From NCBI GenBank assembly GCA_964525675.1, contig CAZGJW010000050.1, positions 1 to 19,305 on the forward strand: a stretch of DNA of 19,305 nt, in the 5' to 3' direction. Shown piece after piece: positions 7,112-14,477 of this stretch (position 1 is its first letter; every line of letters begins with the position of its first letter). The stretch comes from CAYSRJ01 sp964525675. GTDB lineage: Bacteria > Spirochaetota > B62-G9 > DRHN01. The notes beneath the pieces are model-generated. The model was not told the DNA's origin, searched no databases, and was given only the letters and a program-made list of their open reading frames with translations. The position numbers and the translations under genes are program-made.

Positions 7112-7705
7112 ATGGATGATATTCGTATCGGCAATGTTTCAAGAAAGACTAAAGAGACGGAGATAGAGGCGACCTTTAACCTTGATGGTGACGGCAGTTA
7201 TACCATCAATACCGGCATTCCGTTCTTCAATCACCTGCTCGAGCTGTTCACCAGGCACGGCCGGTTCAGTCTCGATCTCCATGCTGAAGGCGATATCGAA
7301 GTCGATTTTCACCATCTTGTAGAAGATACGGGAATAATGCTTGGACACGCCTTCAGGGAAGCCATTGGAAGCAAAGAGGGTATACGCAGATACGCCGCAG
7401 CGACCGTTCCAATGGATGAAGCCCTGGTCAGGGTGTGTATAGACATTTCCGGACGGCCCTACCTGCACTATGAAGTTCCCATCGAAGAGCCGGTGATTGT
7501 TCATTTCAATTCCCAGCTTATCGAGGAATTCTTCAGGGCATTTGTGAATAACGCAGATATTACCCTGCACATCGATGCAATTCGCGGCAGAAACGCCCAT
7601 CATATTCTCGAAGCTGAATTCAAGGCTTTCAGTGTGGCCCTGCGGGAGGCAGTAGAAATAAGGGACCCGGGCGGTGATGTGCCGTCGACAAAAGGTGTAT
7701 TGTAA
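7112..7705 (+). CDS. hisB: Imidazoleglycerol-phosphate dehydratase
   Basis: A 197-residue monofunctional IGP dehydratase. This manganese enzyme removes water from imidazole glycerol phosphate to give imidazole acetol phosphate. Family signatures are INTGIPFFNHLLELFTRHG, FHHLVEDTGIMLG, the DEAL segment, and RNAHHILEAEFKAF near the C-terminus; the paired HH motifs supply metal ligands. It lacks the histidinol-phosphatase domain found in the fused enterobacterial HisB, so that step needs another protein. I chose the ATG at 7112 because GGAG lies 8 bases upstream and the protein then starts as in homologues. An in-frame ATG at 7034 would add 26 unrelated residues. Confidence 0.97.
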   Translation: MDDIRIGNVSRKTKETEIEATFNLDGDGSYTINTGIPFFNHLLELFTRHGRFSLDLHAEGDIEVDFHHLVEDTGIMLGHAFREAIGSKEGIRRYAAATVPMDEALVRVCIDISGRPYLHYEVPIEEPVIVHFNSQLIEEFFRAFVNNADITLHIDAIRGRNAHHILEAEFKAFSVALREAVEIRDPGGDVPSTKGVL

Positions 7706-7728
7706 AATGGTGTAGAAAAGCTGTCCTG

Positions 7729-7745
7729 TCCGTTTAGTGAACGGA
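7729..7745 (+). other. Hairpin after hisB
   Basis: TCCGTT and AACGGA form a perfect 6-bp stem around a 5-base loop, 23 bases after the hisB stop. No U-run follows, so it may be a processing or mRNA-stability structure rather than a terminator. The 186-base gap to hisH also holds a 7-bp hairpin at 7833-7853 (TCGCATC with GGTGCGA) just ahead of hisH. Confidence 0.3.
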
Positions 7746-7891
7746 TGCAGCGGACCAATAATGTCGGGGAGCAAACTCGAATCCTCAACCGCTGATCCGC
7801 AAACCCCAATCGCCTGTATTAATTCAATAGATTCGCATCTTAGACGGGTGCGACTGTTATGCGTTTGAGCGGTATGGGAGGAATGTTTAAC

Positions 7892-8500
7892 GTGATTACA
7901 ATCATTGACCTGGGAATCAGCAACATAAAATCGATAACGCGGGGATTCGTTACACAGGGCTTTCAAGTGCGCATTACTGCTGATCCGGAAGAAGTAAATA
8001 CTGCAGATTCCCTTGTACTCCCCGGTGTCGGTGCATTCCCCAAGGCGATGGAAGTGCTGAATGTAAAGGGGCTCGTTGAAAAAATAAGGGAGTATGCCCG
8101 TTCAGGCAGGCCTTTGATTGGCATCTGCCTGGGCATGCAGCTTCTTTTCAGCAGCAGTGACGAGCATACGGTAACTGATGGCCTGGACCTTATATCCGGG
8201 AATGTTACACGTTTTCCCCCGGACAGGCCGGTCCCACACATGGGATGGAATGAGGTTCAGATAGTAAAAGAGAGTATTCTTTTCGAGGGAATTTCTGACA
8301 GAAGCGACTTCTATTTTGTTCATTCTTACTATGCGGATCCTGATGATATAAACGAAATAGCAGGGTACAGCGATCATCTCGGCCGTTTTGCTGCTGTGGT
8401 GCAGAAGGGAACTATCTTCGGGACACAGTTTCATCCCGAAAAGAGCCAGAACAACGGACTGAAACTTCTGAACAATTTCGCACGACTGACTGAACACTGA
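7892..8500 (+). CDS. hisH: Imidazole glycerol phosphate synthase, glutaminase subunit
   Basis: A 202-residue class I glutamine amidotransferase that makes ammonia from glutamine and channels it to HisF, forming IGP and AICAR. The catalytic triad is visible: C79 in GICLGMQ, and H181 and E183 in TQFHPEKS. The family block VPHMGWNEV and the FVHSYYA segment are also present. I start at GTG 7892, which gives the normal N-terminus (MITIIDLG) and lies 10 bases after GGGAGG. An ATG at 7883 is only one base from that site, and an ATG at 7859 lacks one. Its partner hisF is about 5 kb downstream, separated by non-histidine genes. Confidence 0.95.
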   Translation: MITIIDLGISNIKSITRGFVTQGFQVRITADPEEVNTADSLVLPGVGAFPKAMEVLNVKGLVEKIREYARSGRPLIGICLGMQLLFSSSDEHTVTDGLDLISGNVTRFPPDRPVPHMGWNEVQIVKESILFEGISDRSDFYFVHSYYADPDDINEIAGYSDHLGRFAAVVQKGTIFGTQFHPEKSQNNGLKLLNNFARLTEH

Positions 8501-8545
8501 AACGAACCTGGACAGGTATCCGGGCTGAATTGTCATTTATGACTC

Positions 8546-8568
8546 GGCAGTGTATGAACTGCTGTTTT
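8546..8568 (+). terminator. Possible intrinsic terminator after hisH
   Basis: GCAGT and ACTGC form a 5-bp stem, extendable by one G-U pair, around a 6-base loop and followed by TGTTTT. It lies 46 bases after the hisH stop and would isolate the first his segment from the transporter gene. The stem is short, so termination may be partial. Confidence 0.35.
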
Positions 8569-8661
8569 GCGCCTGTGCGGGCTGCGAAGGTGTTCGTATA
8601 TCATTGATGTACATGTTCTTCGGATTGGTGACTTACTGAAGTAGCTTTCTGGGGGTGTTAT

Positions 8662-10326
8662 ATGGTGAGGGAAATCATATTCAGTCTGATCGGCGGCCTT
8701 GGTCTTTTTTTTCTCGGAATGAAAATGATGTCGGAAAGCCTGAAGAAAGTTGCTGGCAACGAACTTAAGAATACACTCGGTATACTCACCAAACGTCCCA
8801 TTATGGGATTATTCATCGGAACCATCGTTACCATGCTCGTCCAGAGCTCTTCGGCAACTACAGTCATGACTGTCGGGTTCGTCAATGCAGGCCTCCTCAC
8901 ACTCAGGCAGGCGATATCCATTATTCTCGGCGCGAATATCGGTACAACGCTTACCGCCTGGCTTGTTTCCTTCTTTGCGCTTTTTAAAATTACAAGCTAC
9001 GCACTTCCGGCAATCGGGATCGGGTTTTTTCTTACACTTTTCGGAAAGACCCATTCAACCCGGATGTGGGGCAACTTTATTTTGGGTTTCGGTCTTCTTT
9101 TTACCGGGCTCGGATTTATTAAAGATGCATTTTCACCGCTCGAACAGAGCACGGCTCTGAAGAATGCCGTACTGACATTCGGACGCTATCCCATTTTAGG
9201 TATTCTTCTCGGCACGGGAATTACAGTGCTGCTCCAGAGCTCGTCGGCGACCATTGCACTGCTTCAGATCATGGCATTCTCAGGCGTGATAGACTTTAAA
9301 ACATGTGTTCCGATTATTCTGGGTGATAATATCGGAACCACAATAACCGCGCAGCTCGCGGCCATTGGAACGAATACGGCGGCTAAACGCACTGCAATGG
9401 CGCATACGCTTCTCAATACAATCGGCGTTCTTTATATGATCGTTCCCGTGTACACAGGCTGGTATCCCAAATTCATCGAGATGATCGTTCCGGGCCCCGT
9501 TACACCGAAGAATATCATGCTCCACATAGCGCTCGCACATAGTATATTCAACATTATCAATTCTTTATTTATCTTTCTGCCTCTGATTAAAGTTCTCGAA
9601 GTGCTCACCGTCAAGCTCACCCGCGTTAAACCCGGGGCAATCGATATGCAGCCGATGTTTCTCGAAAAACATCTTCTCGAGAATCCGCCGCTTGCCCTCG
9701 AGCAGGCGAAGAAGGAGATAAACAGACAGATGGAGTGCGCGAAGGAAGCATTGAACGATTCACTGACTATATTTTTTGAAATGAATTCGAGCCTCATTGA
9801 CAGGGTGCGGCAGAGAGAGGAAGTGGTTGACAATCTACAGAAGGAGATAATCCAGTACCTGGTCGAGCTGTCACAGAGACAGCTCGAAGAGGATGAAGCC
9901 GAAAAAATCCCCGTACTCATTCATTCGGTAAATGATGTCGAGCGTGTTGGTGACCATGCAATCAACATCCTGGAACTTGCTCAGAGAAGAAGCGAGCAGA
10001 AGCTTCCGCTTGGAAAAGAAGAGGGCGAGGAACTTCACAAGCTTGTCCAGGTCGTACACTCAATGTTTTCGAATACTTCCTCCGCGCTTATACAGGAGGA
10101 GCTTGGTTCCGCCCGGGTCGTACTCGAAAATGAGAACATGCTCAATAAACTGCAGGTGGACCTCAAAGCCCAGCATATCGAGAGAGTGAACAGGGGCAGG
10201 TATAATTACCTGGCGGGTATTATATATATCGATTTCGTTGATAATATGGAGAAAATAGGCGATCATCTGTCTAACATTGCACAGGGGGTAATGCGGCATC
10301 TCCGCTGGGATGCAGATGTTTCTTAG
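8662..10326 (+). CDS. Na+/phosphate cotransporter family protein with PhoU-like C-terminal domain
   Basis: A 554-residue inner-membrane protein of the Na/Pi-cotransporter II (NptA/YjbB-like) family. Two inverted transport repeats are clear: QSSSATT (61-67) with GANIGTT (90-96), and QSSSATI (192-198) with GDNIGTT (221-227). Each is embedded in hydrophobic helices within about residues 5-330. The cytoplasmic part from about 350 on is helical and charged like PhoU, with two related blocks containing DVERVGDHA and NMEKIGDHLSN. Family members move phosphate with sodium; direction is uncertain, and bacterial YjbB is reported to export. The ATG follows GGGGGTG. Standing between hisH and hisA, it has no obvious pathway link to histidine. 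Confidence 0.92.
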   Translation: MVREIIFSLIGGLGLFFLGMKMMSESLKKVAGNELKNTLGILTKRPIMGLFIGTIVTMLVQSSSATTVMTVGFVNAGLLTLRQAISIILGANIGTTLTAWLVSFFALFKITSYALPAIGIGFFLTLFGKTHSTRMWGNFILGFGLLFTGLGFIKDAFSPLEQSTALKNAVLTFGRYPILGILLGTGITVLLQSSSATIALLQIMAFSGVIDFKTCVPIILGDNIGTTITAQLAAIGTNTAAKRTAMAHTLLNTIGVLYMIVPVYTGWYPKFIEMIVPGPVTPKNIMLHIALAHSIFNIINSLFIFLPLIKVLEVLTVKLTRVKPGAIDMQPMFLEKHLLENPPLALEQAKKEINRQMECAKEALNDSLTIFFEMNSSLIDRVRQREEVVDNLQKEIIQYLVELSQRQLEEDEAEKIPVLIHSVNDVERVGDHAINILELAQRRSEQKLPLGKEEGEELHKLVQVVHSMFSNTSSALIQEELGSARVVLENENMLNKLQVDLKAQHIERVNRGRYNYLAGIIYIDFVDNMEKIGDHLSNIAQGVMRHLRWDADVS

Positions 10327-10364
10327 CTGCGCGACTGATGCTGAGGGGTTTCTTTAACCGATGA

Positions 10365-10514
10365 TATTTAAATCGTCTTTTAGGGCTCCTGGTACCACAG
10401 GATCCGGATGACGAGCCTGCGGAGAAATTGCTTGAGCGTATCAAAAAAGAAAAGATGCGGCTGGAGACGGAAATGAAGAAAAATAGAAGTAAGAACACTG
10501 CAAGGGCAAAATGA
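10365..10514 (+). pseudogene. 3' remnant of a type I restriction-modification specificity gene (hsdS)
   Basis: An open stretch without a start codon encodes about 49 residues including LVPQDPDDEPAEKLLERI, then a lysine-rich tail, ending at TGA 10512-10514. This LVPQDPNDEPA-x-x-LLERI block is typical of the extreme C-terminus of HsdS specificity subunits. The frame is closed by a TGA at 10362-10364, and nothing upstream resembles the recognition domains; the transporter gene ends at 10326. The rest of the system was therefore lost by deletion. It marks the start of the accessory patch. Confidence rests on this one distinctive block. Confidence 0.7.
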
Positions 10515-10544
10515 GCATTCAAGGCAAGGCTCACCTTTTTAAAA

Positions 10545-10595
10545 AAAGTCCCTGCAAAAAATGATCAAAATATAAAGAAAGTCTTTGCAGAAAAT
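10545..10595. repeat. Two 18-bp imperfect direct repeats ahead of the ATPase gene
   Basis: AAAGTCCCTGCAAAAAAT (10545-10562) and AAAGTCTTTGCAGAAAAT (10578-10595) match at 15 of 18 positions and start 33 bases apart, about three helical turns. They lie just upstream of the ATPase start in very A-rich DNA, so they may be regulator sites or an old junction duplication. Confidence 0.45.
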
Positions 10596-10619
10596 ACCAT
10601 TTGTGGGTAATTTATTCCT

Positions 10620-11954
10620 ATGAAGCGTAATATTACTCAAGCATTGCTGCAATGGAAGAACAGCAGTAACCGAAAGCCTCTGATACTTCGGGGTGCTCGC
10701 CAGGTGGGTAAGACCTACAGCCTGTTGGATTTCGGAAAAGCATACTTTCCACATTGCCACTATATCAACTTTGAGCAGGATGAACGGGTCAGAACGCTGT
10801 TCGAAAAGGATCTCGATCCGGCCCGCATTCTTGAGGAACTGCAGTTCTACCTAGACACATCGATCGATAAGCAGTCCGATCTGGTTGTATTCGACGAAAT
10901 CCAGCACTGCCCGAGAGCGTTAACATCACTTAAATACTTCTGCGAACAAATGCCTGAGCTGGCGCTATGCGCCGCAGGTTCGCTTTTAGGCGTATACCTG
11001 GCCGATGAATCGTTTCCGGTAGGAAAGGTTACCCTTCTGGACCTGTATCCCATGAGTTTCGAGGAATTCCTCGAGGGCGTTGGGAGCCAGCGCCTGGTTG
11101 AATTACTCCGTTCCCATATTTTTTCCCATCCCCTGCCTCAAACAGCTCATGATCGGTTATGGGACTTGTGGAAACGGTACCTTATCGTCGGAGGTTTGCC
11201 TGAAGTTGTTGACCTTTATCGGGATAAAATTGAAGACCAATATAAGGCCATAAAGGATATCCGCGGAGTACAGCACGATCTACTGGAGACATACATGGCG
11301 GATATTGCCAAACATTCGGGGAAAAACAATGCTCTACACATCGAACGCCTTTGGCGTAACGTAACTCATCAGTTGGCGTATTCACAGGATGGCTCCGCTC
11401 CCAAATTTCGGTTCAAAGATGCTGTACCTGGCATACGGGGCTATGAGCGGCTGGCTTCTCCCCTGAGCTGGCTGGAGAAGGCCTGCTTAATACTGCGTAC
11501 GTCTATAGTCGAGAGGGCGGAGACACCGCTGTCTGGTTTTGCACAGGGGAATCGCTTCAAACAGTACTTCTTCGATGTGGGCCTGCTGGGTGCTTTTAGC
11601 GGTATCGATCCGTCCCGGTTTCTGAAGTATGACTTCAAAACATATAAAGGCTATGTAGCCGAAAATTTTGTAGCTCAGGAGTTCCGATCATCCGGGGTCT
11701 CAGCATTGTATTGCTGGGTCGGACGAACGGCGGAAGTCGAGTTTTTACTTGAATCAGTCGATGGAATCATTCCCATTGAGGTTAAGGCCGGTAACATTAC
11801 ACAGTCAAAAAGCCTGAGAGTCTATGAAGAGCGTTACAAGCCAGGAAAAAGCATCGTCCTCAGCGCAAGGAATATAGAAAGCCGAGGTTCACGATTACAC
11901 GTACCGATCTACCTTGCCGGAATGGTGAAAAAACACTTAACGAGAAAGGATTGA
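10620..11954 (+). CDS. AAA ATPase with DUF4143-type C-terminal domain
   Basis: A 444-residue protein of the widespread AAA_14/DUF4143 family. The N-terminal P-loop domain has Walker A GARQVGKT (25-32) and Walker B LVVFDEIQ (88-95), with an AGSLLG sensor-like segment at 119-124. The C-terminal domain contains E348, E372-x-E374 (AEVEFLL) and IEVKAG (E387, K389), the order seen in PD-(D/E)XK nuclease folds. The natural role of the family is unknown; members are scattered across genomes and often near mobile or defence genes. The ATG is not preceded by a good Shine-Dalgarno, but the N-terminus MKRNI...LLQWK matches the family. radC follows after 6 bases, so the two are co-transcribed. It sits beside an hsdS remnant. 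Confidence 0.88.
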   Translation: MKRNITQALLQWKNSSNRKPLILRGARQVGKTYSLLDFGKAYFPHCHYINFEQDERVRTLFEKDLDPARILEELQFYLDTSIDKQSDLVVFDEIQHCPRALTSLKYFCEQMPELALCAAGSLLGVYLADESFPVGKVTLLDLYPMSFEEFLEGVGSQRLVELLRSHIFSHPLPQTAHDRLWDLWKRYLIVGGLPEVVDLYRDKIEDQYKAIKDIRGVQHDLLETYMADIAKHSGKNNALHIERLWRNVTHQLAYSQDGSAPKFRFKDAVPGIRGYERLASPLSWLEKACLILRTSIVERAETPLSGFAQGNRFKQYFFDVGLLGAFSGIDPSRFLKYDFKTYKGYVAENFVAQEFRSSGVSALYCWVGRTAEVEFLLESVDGIIPIEVKAGNITQSKSLRVYEERYKPGKSIVLSARNIESRGSRLHVPIYLAGMVKKHLTRKD

Positions 11955-11960
11955 TTACAT

Positions 11961-12617
11961 TTGAAGAAGCTAACTGACTTGACTCCGGAAGAGAGACCCC
12001 GTGAGAGACTCCTTGACAAGGGAGCACGCGCGTTGGCGGATTATGAGCTTCTTGCCATACTATTGGGAAAGGGAACACACAAGCATGATGTTTTTTCGAT
12101 TTCCAGGAGGCTCATCAAAATCATTGACCAAAAAGGTACCAACCTTGGCCCTGGAGACATACTCGAAGTTGAGGGTATCGGTTCCGCCAAAGCCACATTA
12201 ATAGTCGCGGCTCTTGAGTTTGTTCGCAGACGAATAAAACCGGAAGGCTTGAAGATCAAGTTTCCCGCCGATGTGCTTCCCCTCATCCGACATTATGCGG
12301 AACGGAAACAGGAGCACTTCATTTGTGTTTCTATAAACGGGGCAAACGAGGTGATGAACGTCCGGGTTATTACCATCGGCCTGATCAATAGAACTCACGT
12401 GCATCCCCGTGAGGTGTTTGCCGACGTCATCGCGGAACGTGCCTCTGCGGTCATTATCGCTCACAACCACCCGGTCGGGGATTTAACAGCCAGCAAAGAA
12501 GACAGGGAAATCACGAAAAAAATAAAAGCAGCTGGAGAGGTATTAGGAATTAAGCTTTTGGACCATATAATATTCAACAGAGATAACTATTTCAGCTTCA
12601 TGGAGAATGATGCATAA
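11961..12617 (+). CDS. radC: RadC-family JAB-domain protein
   Basis: A 218-residue protein with an N-terminal helix-hairpin-helix region (about 22-85, including EVEGIGSAKA) and a C-terminal JAB/MPN metal domain. The JAMM-type ligands are present: E151 in HPREVF, H168-N-H170, and D181 ten residues further on. Despite the name, a DNA-repair role for RadC is not established; family members occur both as housekeeping genes and in mobile elements. The start is TTG at 11961, six bases after the ATPase stop, with AAGGA about 10 bases upstream inside that gene, so translation is probably coupled. It is complete and normal in length. Confidence 0.92.
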   Translation: MKKLTDLTPEERPRERLLDKGARALADYELLAILLGKGTHKHDVFSISRRLIKIIDQKGTNLGPGDILEVEGIGSAKATLIVAALEFVRRRIKPEGLKIKFPADVLPLIRHYAERKQEHFICVSINGANEVMNVRVITIGLINRTHVHPREVFADVIAERASAVIIAHNHPVGDLTASKEDREITKKIKAAGEVLGIKLLDHIIFNRDNYFSFMENDA

Positions 12618-12715
12618 TAGGAGAAGATTTAAAATGTTGGTATAACAACAGGAAGTTGAACCCAGACGCCTTCTCGCTCCCTTTAGTCGCTGAGAGGGCG
12701 ATCGTAAGCTTGGGC

Positions 12716-12766
12716 GATAGAAAGCCTTTTATATCCAAATGCCTGGAGTATTGCTGATGATTTTCA
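12716..12766 (+). repeat. Upstream copy of a 51-bp direct repeat duplicating the hisA start
   Basis: This 51-base segment recurs at 12812-12862 with a single difference (ATTGCTG here, ATTACTG there). It includes a GGAG ribosome-binding site, an ATG and the codons for Met-Ile-Phe that begin hisA. After the repeat ends the sequence diverges and the frame closes after 18 codons. The two copies start 96 bases apart and are separated by 45 bases that contain a strong hairpin. Confidence 0.9.
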
Positions 12767-12813
12767 GGCCGTCTTTCCTCCGGAAAACGGCAGGATGGCA
12801 TTGTTCCACATGA
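12757..12813 (+). CDS. Decoy mini-ORF created by the hisA-start duplication
   Basis: The duplicated ribosome-binding site and ATG open an 18-codon frame, MIFRPSFLRKTAGWHCST, whose TGA (12811-12813) overlaps the first bases of the second repeat copy. Its translation signals equal those of hisA, so it is likely translated if transcribed from upstream. It resembles no protein and probably matters only as a leader or scar. The hairpin at 12768-12791 lies inside it. Confidence 0.35.
   Translation: MIFRPSFLRKTAGWHCST
12768..12791 (+). other. Strong hairpin between the two hisA-start repeats
   Basis: Arms CCGTCTTTCC and GGAAAACGG, extended by an outer G-C pair, form a 10-bp stem with one bulged C and a 3-base loop. 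No U-run follows. It occupies most of the 45 bases separating the repeat copies, which is what a small inserted inverted-repeat element or a leader structure would look like. Confidence 0.6.
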
Positions 12814-12862
12814 TAGAAAGCCTTTTATATCCAAATGCCTGGAGTATTACTGATGATTTTCA
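12812..12862 (+). repeat. Second copy of the 51-bp repeat, containing the functional hisA start
   Basis: This copy matches 12716-12766 in 50 of 51 bases and continues into the intact hisA gene. It carries GGAG at 12841-12844, 8 bases before the hisA ATG. Because this copy keeps the gene whole, the duplication looks like an event that restored the gene. Confidence 0.9.
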
Positions 12863-13581
12863 TACCGGCGATTGATTTGATCGATGGCAAATGTGTGCGT
12901 CTCTCCCAGGGTGATTATGCAAAAAAAACGCTGTATTCAGATGACCCGACGGATGTCGCACGCTCCTTTCAGGACCAGGGTGCGGGTTATATCCATATAG
13001 TCGATCTCGATGCAGCGAAGAACGCCGGCCTGACCAATAGAGACACAATAAAAAAGATTATTCAATCTGTCAGCATTCCCGTGGAAGTCGGGGGTGGTGT
13101 GCGAACCAGGGACAGGGCTGCGCATCTTATTGATATAGGAGTGTCGCGTATCATCCTTGGGACCATAATTGTCAGAGACAGTGAGATGGCTGCAGGAATT
13201 GTGGGTGAGTTCAAGGACGCACTAGCCGCGGGAATAGATGCCCGGGATGGATATGTGCGGATTTCCGGTTGGACCGAAGGAAGCGGTGTAAAGGCTGTTC
13301 AGCTCGGCAAAAGAGTCAGGGACATGGGTTTCTCGCTGATAGTATATACGGATATAGCCCGCGATGGCATGCTCGAAGGCCCGAATATCGAGGGTATTCG
13401 GACGATGGCAAACGAAACAGGGCTCCCTGTTATTGCTGCAGGAGGCATTTCAAATCTGGGAGACCTAAGAGCGGTCAAGGCGCTCGAAGGGGACCGAGTC
13501 GTCGGTGTTATTTCCGGTAAAGCTATCTATGAAGGGACCCTTTCTGTGGCAGAGGCCTGCAGAGTAATTGAAGATGAATAG
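12853..13581 (+). CDS. hisA: ProFAR isomerase (phosphoribosylformimino-AICAR-P isomerase)
   Basis: A 242-residue TIM-barrel enzyme that opens the ribose ring of ProFAR to PRFAR, the substrate of HisF-HisH. The catalytic aspartates D8 (IPAIDL) and D129 (GIDARDG) are present, as are the phosphate-binding VEVGGGVR and AAGGISN loops and the YTDIARDGML segment. I chose the ATG at 12853 because GGAG lies 8 bases upstream and the protein starts MIFIPAIDLIDGK like homologues. An in-frame ATG at 12835 is less likely. The start region is duplicated upstream. hisF follows after 11 bases, so the pair is translated together. Confidence 0.97.
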   Translation: MIFIPAIDLIDGKCVRLSQGDYAKKTLYSDDPTDVARSFQDQGAGYIHIVDLDAAKNAGLTNRDTIKKIIQSVSIPVEVGGGVRTRDRAAHLIDIGVSRIILGTIIVRDSEMAAGIVGEFKDALAAGIDARDGYVRISGWTEGSGVKAVQLGKRVRDMGFSLIVYTDIARDGMLEGPNIEGIRTMANETGLPVIAAGGISNLGDLRAVKALEGDRVVGVISGKAIYEGTLSVAEACRVIEDE

Positions 13582-13592
13582 GGGGGGTGGTT

Positions 13593-14348
13593 TTGTTAAA
13601 GAAAAGAATAATACCATGTCTTGATATAACGGAGGGAAGGGTTGTAAAAGGAATTAATTTTATCAACATCAGGGATGCAGGCGACCCTGTTGAATGGGCG
13701 CAGAAATACGACCGGGACGGTGCGGATGAGCTCGTTTTCCTCGATATAACTGCGACTTCCGATAACAGGGATATACTTATCGAAGTCGTGGAAAAGGTGT
13801 CGGATGAAATTTTCATTCCCTTTACAGTCGGTGGCGGAATTCGCAGTGTCGGGGATATGCAGAATATACTGAAGGCGGGTGCCGATAAGGTGTCGATCAA
13901 CACATCGGCAGTGAAAACCCCGGACCTCATCCGTGCAGGTGCGGCAGATTACGGCTCTCAGTGCATTGTGGTGGCTGTTGACGTCAAGCGGGAACAAGAG
14001 GGTTTTAGAGTGTATGTGAGGGGCGGCAGGGATAAAACGGATATAGATGCGATTGCATGGTGTTGCAGGGCTGAAGAGTTAGGAGCCGGCGAGCTTCTTG
14101 TTACGAGCATGGACAGGGACGGAACGAAAAACGGCTATGACCTTGAACTTCTGAAAGAAATAACGTCACGAGTCAATATTCCGGTAATTGCTTCAGGAGG
14201 ATGCGGAACACTCGAGCATCTGTATGAAGCTGTTGTAGAAGGCGGTGCATCTGCCGTGCTTGCCGCTTCGATCTACCACTACGGGGAGTTTACGATTCCT
14301 GAAACAAAAGAGTACCTGAAGGGCAGAGGGGTTTCGGTCAGGTTGTAG
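13593..14348 (+). CDS. hisF: Imidazole glycerol phosphate synthase, cyclase subunit
   Basis: A 251-residue TIM barrel that uses ammonia from HisH to convert PRFAR into IGP and AICAR. Starting at TTG 13593 puts the catalytic aspartates exactly at D11 (IIPCLD) and D130 (VVAVDVK), the canonical numbering. A G-rich Shine-Dalgarno at 13581-13587 also fits this start better than the GTG at 13587, which sits inside it. Phosphate loops FTVGGGIR and IASGGCG are present. It directly follows hisA. Its glutaminase partner HisH lies on the other side of the accessory patch. Confidence 0.96.
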   Translation: MLKKRIIPCLDITEGRVVKGINFINIRDAGDPVEWAQKYDRDGADELVFLDITATSDNRDILIEVVEKVSDEIFIPFTVGGGIRSVGDMQNILKAGADKVSINTSAVKTPDLIRAGAADYGSQCIVVAVDVKREQEGFRVYVRGGRDKTDIDAIAWCCRAEELGAGELLVTSMDRDGTKNGYDLELLKEITSRVNIPVIASGGCGTLEHLYEAVVEGGASAVLAASIYHYGEFTIPETKEYLKGRGVSVRL

Positions 14349-14349
14349 C

Positions 14350-14377
14350 CTGTTTTTTAAAAAACAGATCGGCGATC
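14350..14377 (+). other. Adjacent palindromes after hisF
   Basis: CTGTTTTTTAAAAAACAG (14350-14367) is a perfect 18-bp palindrome starting one base after the hisF stop. It runs straight into GATCG-G-CGATC (14367-14377), another perfect palindrome. Neither is a classical terminator, because the U-run lies inside the stem. They may limit transcription into the HAD gene or bind a dimeric protein. Confidence 0.4.
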
Positions 14378-14477
14378 TTCCATAGAATGTCTGAGCGAAA
14401 ATAAGAGCAGGAGTCGACCGGCGCCCATACGTTTTTTCAAAAGGGTTGAAAATTATCATGAAAAATCGGTCGCACAT

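Noticed and set aside
7706..7891. Possible tRNA in the hisB-hisH gap (CTCGAATCC resembles a T-loop)
   Set aside because: No acceptor stem, D arm or anticodon arm can be built around it on either strand.
7139..7966. 275-codon minus-strand frame across hisB and the hisB-hisH gap
   Set aside because: It is antisense to hisB, whose identity is certain; no family features.
10620..12862. Complete transposon or insertion sequence covering the ATPase-radC patch
   Set aside because: No transposase, no terminal inverted repeats, and the 51-bp repeats do not flank the patch.
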